From CAYPEL01 sp964409635 (lineage in GTDB: Bacteria; Pseudomonadota; Gammaproteobacteria; DSM-19610), in the NCBI GenBank assembly GCA_964409635.1, contig CAYPEL010000098.1, positions 1-10,345 on the forward strand: a stretch of 10,345 bases of DNA. The letters run 5' to 3'. The position numbers and the translations under genes are program-made. The number at the start of each line of letters is the position of its first letter. The stretch's first letter is position 1. This document shows positions 1 through 4,471 of this stretch, one piece after another. The notes below the pieces were generated by a model. It was not told where the DNA came from. It ran no database searches and worked only from the letters and a program-made list of their open reading frames with translations.

Positions 1-1431
1 AGGCATACTGCTGACTACAATCTGGCTGGCGTGTAATTCGAGTATGCGCTTGCAAATAGCCAGGCCCAGACCGGCACTGCCGTGGCTGCTTTCAGAGCCT
101 TCCCTGGACTGATAAAACCGGTCGTAAATATAGGGCATGTCGGTTTCAGAAATCCCCGTGCCGGTGTCTTTCACATTGACACTGACGCCGCTCTCCTGTT
201 TGTCCAGTAGCATTTCAATGCGCCCGCCTTTCGGGGTATGCCGCAGGGCATTATCCATCAGGTTATCGAGTACACGTTCAATCAGACCAATGTCCGCTTC
301 CACGCTCGGCAAGTTATCTGGAATGGTCGTTTGTACAGAAATACCCAGATTCTGGGCCTTAAGGGCATGTTTAATGCCGATATCCTGAGCCAATTCACCG
401 AGTGAAAACTGTTCACGCTTAAGCTGGATCTGACCGGAATCGAGCTTGGCCAACTCAAACAAGGCATCGACCAGTTTGCCAAGTCCTTTGCTCTGCTTAT
501 AGGCCTGCTTCAGGAATTCCTTGTGCTGGTCATCGCTCAGGGTTGCACTTTTCACAAGCAGTGTTTCAAGGTAACCCTGCAATGAGGCAAGGGGTGTGCG
601 TAAGTCATGCGAGACATTAGCAACCAGCTCACGGCGTAAATTGTCCGTTTGTTGTAATTCTTCTATTTGTGCGTTGATGCGTTTCGCCATACCCAGAAAT
701 GTTTGTTGCAGGTGTCCAATATCATCTGTAACAGCCGATTTTTCATACTGCAGATTTTCAATTGACTCCGGGTGTCCGGAGTCAAAGTTGCTCATCGCAC
801 GAGACAAAGACCGCAAACGCCTTGTCTGGTAGCGTAAAACTAGCAGGCCAATCAATACTGTCAGCAGGGTACTGATGGCGATGGCATAAAGGGCAAAGCG
901 GAAAATATGGCTTTGTTGCAGCTTGTGGGCGATGGCCTGTAATTGCTGACCGGCCAGCACGATGTAGAGATAGCCTTCTGGATTATCAGCGTCACCAATC
1001 GGTGCCACAGAAAAAATATCTTTGCGGCCGGGGTGGCGTGGATCTTCGCCGAGGATGGGTAGGGCATGTTCACGGCGCAGGAACGACTGGATTGGCGCCA
1101 GGTCGAGGCGTTTGCTTTTTACGGTTCCCGGTGGTGCGAGGAAGGCGAGAATCTTTCCGGCGGGGTCCAGTAGATAAACTTCAATGCTCGGGTTAATCAC
1201 CATGTAGGTGTGGAATACAGATTCGAGTGAGGTTTCGTCATATTGCCCATCGGCTATCGATAATTGGGTGTCTTTAATCAAATTGGCAGCGAGTTGCTGA
1301 TTCAGGCGCTGGGTCATTTCCTGATAGAACTGCTCGCCGGCTTGCAGCGTGATCCAGATATAGATGAAGTTTAAAATAATTACCAGCAAAACCAGTGCAA
1401 CAGCTAACCGGGAATAGAGCGTTTTAAACAT
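1..1431 (-). CDS. Membrane sensor histidine kinase, 3' end cut by window edge
   Basis: Sensor kinase of a two-component system in the inner membrane; it should autophosphorylate on His and pass the phosphate to the regulator encoded just before it. 477 codons are present and the frame is still open at base 1, so only a short C-terminal tail is missing. Visible order: TM1 about residues 9-31, a periplasmic sensor region of about 145 residues, TM2 about 177-199 (FRFALYAIAISTLLTVLIG), a HAMP-like stretch to about 252, then the HisKA box VSHDLRTP with H275, the N box LMDNALRHTP with N394, the G1 box DTGTGIS at D422 and the G2 box GSAGLGLAI near G454. The ATG at 1431 overlaps the end of the regulator gene by 8 bases, which indicates translational coupling. 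The periplasmic domain matches no ligand family I can name, so the signal is unknown. Confidence 0.95.
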   Translation of the reverse strand, partial: MFKTLYSRLAVALVLLVIILNFIYIWITLQAGEQFYQEMTQRLNQQLAANLIKDTQLSIADGQYDETSLESVFHTYMVINPSIEVYLLDPAGKILAFLAPPGTVKSKRLDLAPIQSFLRREHALPILGEDPRHPGRKDIFSVAPIGDADNPEGYLYIVLAGQQLQAIAHKLQQSHIFRFALYAIAISTLLTVLIGLLVLRYQTRRLRSLSRAMSNFDSGHPESIENLQYEKSAVTDDIGHLQQTFLGMAKRINAQIEELQQTDNLRRELVANVSHDLRTPLASLQGYLETLLVKSATLSDDQHKEFLKQAYKQSKGLGKLVDALFELAKLDSGQIQLKREQFSLGELAQDIGIKHALKAQNLGISVQTTIPDNLPSVEADIGLIERVLDNLMDNALRHTPKGGRIEMLLDKQESGVSVNVKDTGTGISETDMPYIYDRFYQSREGSESSHGSAGLGLAICKRILELHASQIVVSSMP

Positions 1432-2134
1432 GGTTATGGTTATCCATGAATTTATAACCGATGCCCCACACAGTCAGGATATAGCGGGGATTGGCAGGAT
1501 CAGGTTCGATCTTGGCGCGTAAGCGGTTGATGTGCGAGTTGACAGTATGTTCGTAACCATCATGCCCGTAGCCCCAGACCTTGTCCAATAACTGGGTGCG
1601 CGAATAGGCGCGGCCGGGGTGTTTCACAAACTCTAATAGCAGATCAAATTCTTTGCTGGTGAGCTGCACGGCAGCAGCATTGTGCTGCACGGTGCGTTTG
1701 TCTGGATCAATAACCAGTGCATCGAATTGAATGGGTTGTGAGTTGTTTGCCGGGCTGACTGCAATGGCATCCGCGCGGCGGAACTGCGCATTTACCCGGG
1801 CAACCAGCTCCTGAATGCTGAATGGTTTGGTAATGTAATCGTCGGCGCCTATTTCCAGGCCCAGTACTCGATCCAGTTCAGTGGACTTCGAGGTGAGCAT
1901 CAGGATAGGGATGTAGTCAGTACTTTTACGCATTTGCCGGCACAGATCCAATCCATTCATACCCGGCAACATTAAATCCAGAATCACCAGATCGGGTTGT
2001 TTGTTCTGGTAGTGCCTGAGTGCCGTATCGCCCTCGGCGCAGTGATCTACTGAGTACCCCGCATCCCCCAGATGCAACTGAACCAGCCGGGCAATATCCG
2101 GGTCATCCTCGACGATGAGAATATTCTTTGACAT
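1424..2134 (-). CDS. OmpR/PhoB-family response regulator
   Basis: DNA-binding response regulator of 236 residues, the usual length for this family. The receiver domain (about 3-118) shows the acidic pair D10/D11, phosphoacceptor D53 in LVILDLMLPG, T81 and K103 (TKPF). The C-terminal winged helix (about 140-232) carries TSKEFDLLLEFVKHPGRAYS and the recognition-helix region HTVNSHINRLRAKIEP, ending in WGIGYKF. The frame is open upstream to 2230, but I chose the ATG at 2134 (MSKNILIVEDD) because it starts exactly at the receiver fold and is preceded by GGAG 6-7 bases away. It is the first gene of a pair with the histidine kinase, whose ATG lies inside its last codons. The target genes cannot be read from the sequence. 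Confidence 0.97.
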   Translation of the reverse strand: MSKNILIVEDDPDIARLVQLHLGDAGYSVDHCAEGDTALRHYQNKQPDLVILDLMLPGMNGLDLCRQMRKSTDYIPILMLTSKSTELDRVLGLEIGADDYITKPFSIQELVARVNAQFRRADAIAVSPANNSQPIQFDALVIDPDKRTVQHNAAAVQLTSKEFDLLLEFVKHPGRAYSRTQLLDKVWGYGHDGYEHTVNSHINRLRAKIEPDPANPRYILTVWGIGYKFMDNHNHV

Positions 2135-2146
2135 CAATGACTCCAA

Positions 2147-2160
2147 TGGCGGATCCGCCA
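2147..2160 (-). repeat. Perfect 14-base palindrome next to the regulator's ribosome-binding site
   Basis: TGGCGGATCCGCCA is a perfect dyad with no spacer, a few bases upstream of the GGAG ribosome-binding site of the response regulator and inside its predicted leader. As DNA it could be an operator, for example for autoregulation. As RNA it would need bases opened to form a loop, so a weak hairpin beside the Shine-Dalgarno is also possible. It occurs once in this window. Confidence 0.5.
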
Positions 2161-2195
2161 GGCACGCGGTTATTATTATCCTGGGATTAAACCTT

Positions 2196-2225
2196 AGTAT
2201 CCTGACACAAAGAAAAGTTTCACAA
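2196..2225 (-). promoter_or_regulatory. Candidate sigma70 promoter for the two-component operon
   Basis: Read on the minus strand: -35 TTGTGA (2225-2220) and -10 GATACT (2201-2196), each 4 of 6 to consensus, with an 18-base spacer. It would start transcription near 2189, giving a leader of about 55 nt that contains the 2147-2160 palindrome and the GGAG site. The match is moderate and rests on position as much as sequence. Confidence 0.4.
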
Positions 2226-2355
2226 ACCACCCGCTAAGTTTTTTTGTAGGGTGGGAGATTGCCTCCATTGCTAGCAGATTGCGGTGGATTTCCTGCTTTT
2301 TGTAACAGCCTCGATGACTGAGCCAAGCTCCATATTTATCCCAAACCGCCGTTTA

Positions 2356-3117
2356 TCAAAAAGCCCCAAACACCTTTTTCAACAACTCAGACGAACGCGC
2401 CAGGGGATTTTCCCGGATCTTTTTCTCTTCTTCTGCAATCATCAAAAACAAACCGTCCATCGCTTTATTGGTCACATAACTGTCCAGGTCAGGCGTGTCC
2501 TGATTCAGCATGCTCATAAACCCGCCCACTTTACCCGTCATCGCTTTGTAACGTGAAGTGACACCCGCTGCATCAGTCGCTTGCTTTACGATAGGTAGTA
2601 TGCGTTCAGTCAGGGCGGCTGTGCTGTTGTTCCGGAAATACTGAGTGGCTGCATCATCCGGTCCTTTTAAAATACCTTTGGCATCTTCCAGACTCATGGA
2701 TTTAATGGCGTCACCAAACACAGCAGCGGCTTCCGGAACTGCTTTTTCGGCAGCACCATTGATAGAAGAGATGAAATCATCAGCCAGCTGATCCTGGCCG
2801 ATTTTACGCAGTGACTTTTCAATCCAGGCCAGTTTCTCCGGCATGGGAATACGCACCCGGCTGTCATCAAGAAAACCGCCGGGCTGACCTAGCTGAGTAA
2901 CGGCATGTTGAACGCCTTTATCCAGCGCCTGTTTCAACGCACCGCTCATGTCTGAATGGGTCAGACTGGCCGGCGTACTTTTATCCGATGTTGCGGTTTC
3001 ACTGTTAACCGAATCATTGAAAACCTCTAGCCAATCGCTCCAACCCGCATTGGCAAAGGGGCTGTTAATAACCAGAAAAATAATCAGGGAATACCCTGTG
3101 AGGTGAATCATTTTCAT
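2356..3117 (-). CDS. Exported DUF4197 family protein
   Basis: 253 residues, recognised as the DUF4197 family from segments such as ALKQALDKGVQHAVTQLGQP, IPMPEKLAWIEKSLRKIG, DAKGILKGPDDAATQYFR and SRYKAMTGKVGG. The N-terminus (MKMIHLTGYSLIIFLVINSP) is a signal peptide with a likely cut after FANA (residue 24), so the mature protein is periplasmic or envelope-associated. It is mostly helical by composition. The family has no established function that I know of, and none is assigned here. The start at 3117 is supported by AGGAG eight bases upstream; a second ATG two codons later is less well placed. It stands alone, co-directional with the two-component pair about 220 bases downstream. I see no convincing intrinsic terminator after it. 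Confidence 0.9.
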   Translation of the reverse strand: MKMIHLTGYSLIIFLVINSPFANAGWSDWLEVFNDSVNSETATSDKSTPASLTHSDMSGALKQALDKGVQHAVTQLGQPGGFLDDSRVRIPMPEKLAWIEKSLRKIGQDQLADDFISSINGAAEKAVPEAAAVFGDAIKSMSLEDAKGILKGPDDAATQYFRNNSTAALTERILPIVKQATDAAGVTSRYKAMTGKVGGFMSMLNQDTPDLDSYVTNKAMDGLFLMIAEEEKKIRENPLARSSELLKKVFGAF

Positions 3118-3185
3118 GCCGTAGTCTCCTGGATCAAGTATGGCAGACTGGCTAAATGAGGCCAGGTTATTGAATTTACTTCTTT

Positions 3186-3191
3186 ATTATA
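3186..3191 (-). promoter_or_regulatory. Perfect -10 hexamer upstream of the DUF4197 gene
   Basis: On the minus strand the bases read TATAAT, a perfect sigma70 -10, about 70 bases upstream of the DUF4197 start. The matching -35 region (around TTAATG or TAATGA) is poor, so this promoter may need an activator or may be a chance match in an A/T-rich stretch. Confidence 0.35.
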
Positions 3192-3285
3192 GAGGGTTAG
3201 CGGTGGTTTCATTAACCAGGTTGAGTGGAACACAGTATTTGGTTGAATTATAAAAATATTTTTGGTTATAAAACGACTGCCAATC

Positions 3286-3340
3286 CACTAGATATAGTGC
3301 CTAAAAAGGCGAAAAATTTGCCTTATCACTACATATAGTT
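3286..3340. promoter_or_regulatory. Tandem dyad sites with a third dyad between them
   Basis: Two 14-base sites, CACTAGATATAGTG (3286-3299) and CACTACATATAGTT (3327-3340), agree at 12 of 14 positions. The first is an exact dyad (CACTA/TAGTG, 4-base centre); the second has one arm mismatch. They are 41 bases apart, close to four helical turns, so a dimeric regulator could bind both on one face. Between them lies another dyad, AAGGC-n9-GCCTT (3306-3324). Relative to the predicted plus-strand start near 3398 the paired sites centre at about -64 and -105, which suits activators. They could also serve the minus-strand DUF4197 gene. The protein that would bind is unknown. Confidence 0.45.
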
Positions 3341-3345
3341 GTTTT

Positions 3346-3359
3346 AATACACATGTATT
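3346..3359. promoter_or_regulatory. AATAC-n4-GTATT dyad abutting a -35 box
   Basis: AATACACATGTATT has perfect 5-base arms around ACAT and ends four bases before the TTGACT -35 box at 3364. It is placed where an activator touching RNA polymerase or a blocking repressor could sit. A/T-rich sequence yields such dyads by chance, so this is only a candidate. Confidence 0.3.
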
Positions 3360-3363
3360 TTCA

Positions 3364-3391
3364 TTGACTTATTTTATGAATCTATTAGAAT
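3364..3391 (+). promoter_or_regulatory. Candidate sigma70 promoter of an orphan RNA
   Basis: TTGACT (3364-3369, 5 of 6) and TAGAAT (3386-3391, 5 of 6) with a 16-base spacer, preceded by A/T-rich sequence. The predicted start is near 3398. No protein gene of normal size follows on this strand before the terminator at 3587-3612, so the promoter and terminator bracket a short transcript. Confidence 0.5.
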
Positions 3392-3397
3392 TTCTAG

Positions 3398-3612
3398 CTG
3401 TCTGGATTCATTCATATCTGCTTCCGGGATTATACTCTCCATCGTAATCCCACCTGACGACTGTCGGAAGTCTGACAGTTACAGTTTTTTGAATCAGATC
3501 AAGGGATGAGTTGTTAACAGACGCTTTTACGCGGAAAGTAACGCGTCATGTATACCAAATACAATAAAGAGAACCACTACTTGAAGAGCCGCCGCCTTGG
3601 CGGCTTTTTTTT
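3398..3612 (+). ncRNA. Predicted orphan small RNA, about 215 nt
   Basis: Bounded by a sigma70-like promoter and a strong plus-strand terminator, with no substantial ORF inside. Predicted structures in order: a perfect 7-bp stem GGGATTA/TAATCCC (3426-3432 with 3445-3451) whose 12-nt loop contains CUCUCC, complementary to Shine-Dalgarno sequences; a perfect 6-bp stem ACUGUC/GACAGU (3460-3465 with 3474-3479) with loop GGAAGUCU and a U-run at 3485-3490; alternative stems GACGC/GCGUC and ACGCG/CGCGU in 3520-3547; then the terminator. A C-rich loop suggests a trans-acting antisense RNA, and GGA in a loop would also fit CsrA/RsmA binding, though GGA is not clearly more frequent than chance. The only sizeable reading frame, 24 codons from 3548, runs through the terminator and lacks a good ribosome site. 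It matches no Rfam family I can recall. Confidence 0.45.
3587..3612 (+). terminator. Strong intrinsic terminator
   Basis: AGCCGCC (3587-3593), loop GCCTT, GGCGGCT (3599-3605) and an uninterrupted run of eight T (3605-3612). It is directional: on the minus strand the same hairpin is followed by TCTTCAAG rather than a T run, so it does not efficiently end the msrA transcript arriving from the other side. It therefore implies a plus-strand transcript ending here. Confidence 0.9.
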
Positions 3613-3618
3613 ATTGAA

Positions 3619-4218
3619 TTAATTGCTACTTCCCCACAGCTGTTCAAGCCGTTTATCACGTCCACAGGCAAAGCGGTAATATTTATAGCGCAGCGGATTT
3701 CTTAGATAGTAATCCTGGTGATAATCTTCGGCAGGGTAGAATTTACTCGCGGCCTTAATCCCGGTGACGATTGGCTGATCGAATTTTTTCGTATCTACGA
3801 GTGCTTGGAGCGAAGCATCGGCTGCGTCCTTTTGTGAGGCATCATGATAAAAAATACCGGCGCGGTATTGTGAACCATGATCACAAAACTGTGCATTAGC
3901 CGTGAGCGGATCAATGTTACGCCAATACACCTCCAGTAATTGCGGATAGCTGATTTTCGCTGGATCGTAGATAATCTGAATCGCTTCGGTATGTCCGGTG
4001 CCGCCTGCGGATACTTGCTTATAAGTCGGGTTCTTCACCTTGCCGTCGGTATAGCCTGCAGTAGTGGAGATTACACCCTCCAGTTTGTCGTAGGGCGGCT
4101 CCATGCACCAGAAGCAACCCCCGGCAAAAGTCGCCGTAGCTGTTTCAGCAGCCCAAACCACAGGGCTAAAACAAAGGCCAATGAGAAGAAGTTTAAAAAA
4201 CTGTTTAATAAAAGACAT
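3619..4218 (-). CDS. msrA: Peptide methionine sulfoxide reductase MsrA, exported form
   Basis: Reduces methionine-S-sulfoxide in damaged proteins or free methionine. 199 residues. The catalytic motif GGCFWCME puts the nucleophile at C35, with C38 three residues on. Other family signatures are GYTDGKVKNPTYKQVSAG, GTGHTEAI (H76, E78), FCDHGSQYR (112-119), FYPAEDYHQDYY and a C-terminal FACGR with C185 as a likely resolving cysteine. The N-terminus (hydrophobic LLLIGLCFSPVV, then VWA before AE) is a signal peptide cut near residue 23, so the enzyme acts in the periplasm; the sequence before C16 is not a lipobox. The start at 4218 is the natural one, with only a weak GGAT upstream. There is no msrB fused or adjacent. 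It is divergent from the flavoprotein gene and convergent with the predicted RNA, its stop codon lying 7 bases beyond that RNA's terminator. Confidence 0.97.
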   Translation of the reverse strand: MSFIKQFFKLLLIGLCFSPVVWAAETATATFAGGCFWCMEPPYDKLEGVISTTAGYTDGKVKNPTYKQVSAGGTGHTEAIQIIYDPAKISYPQLLEVYWRNIDPLTANAQFCDHGSQYRAGIFYHDASQKDAADASLQALVDTKKFDQPIVTGIKAASKFYPAEDYHQDYYLRNPLRYKYYRFACGRDKRLEQLWGSSN

Positions 4219-4294
4219 GCTTAAATCCAGATAACAAGAATTCGAGAGTTCAGACAGGGTGGCTACAAATTAGTTCGAAACCAAACTCCTCTCC

Positions 4295-4352
4295 GTAGGA
4301 TGGGTGAAACCCACCATTTTCTGCAGTATCCGGTGGGTTTCACCCACTCTAC
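4295..4352. repeat. 58-base inverted repeat, REP/palindromic-unit type
   Basis: Two 21-base arms (4295-4315 and 4332-4352) are complementary except at two adjacent positions near the outer end, around a 16-base centre. Each arm begins or ends with a GTAG..TGGGTGAAACCCACC pattern, and each is itself an internal dyad (TGGGT-GAA-ACCCA), giving a nested cruciform or hairpin. Short GTAGG.TGGG...CCCACC palindromes are common dispersed intergenic repeats in proteobacteria. Unlike many such repeats it lies between two divergent genes, where it could influence both promoters. There is no T run, so it is not a standard terminator. Confidence 0.8.
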
Positions 4353-4387
4353 AAGACTTTCTCGACACCCCCTTCAGGAGGCGTGAT

Positions 4388-4444
4388 ATGGCAATCAATC
4401 TGAGCTACTATTATTTATACCCTGATATGAGTAAGTCCAATTAA
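4388..4444 (+). CDS. Candidate 18-residue tyrosine-rich leader peptide
   Basis: An ATG at 4388 is preceded by the full consensus AGGAGG (4376-4381) with a 6-base gap, the best ribosome-binding site in this part of the window. The product would be MAINLSYYYLYPDMSKSN, ending at TAA 4442-4444, 27 bases before the flavoprotein start. Four of six consecutive codons are tyrosine (TAC TAT TAT TTA TAC). A short, well-initiated ORF with a run of one amino acid just before an enzyme gene resembles a leader peptide. However, no terminator or anti-terminator hairpin fits in the remaining 27 bases, so classical transcription attenuation is not supported. Translational coupling or ribosome stalling is possible. 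It is too short for homology; translation is unproven. Confidence 0.4.
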   Translation: MAINLSYYYLYPDMSKSN

Positions 4445-4471
4445 GGTTAAACAGGGGGGAGGGTTGCAGTT

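Noticed and set aside
2247..2256. GTAGGGTGGG as a full copy of the 4295-4352 repeat
   Set aside because: Only about ten bases match one arm and there is no opposing arm.
3460..3490. ACTGTC/GACAGT hairpin with T-run as a second intrinsic terminator
   Set aside because: Five bases separate the stem from the T run and the stem is only 6 bp; an alternative ACTGT/ACAGT pairing abuts the Ts but has a 16-base loop. Possible partial attenuator, not called.
3548..3622. 24-codon ORF (MYTKYNKENHYLKSRRLGG...) as a real small protein
   Set aside because: It runs through the terminator stem and T run, ends beyond the predicted RNA 3' end, and its nearest GGA is too far upstream.
4271..4282. TTAGTTCGAAAC resembling a tRNA T-loop
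   Set aside because: No acceptor, anticodon or D arms can be laid out around it.
4362..4390. TCGACA-17-GATATG as a promoter of the flavoprotein gene
   Set aside because: The -10 matches only 3 of 6, and it would start inside the mini-ORF that has the excellent ribosome site.
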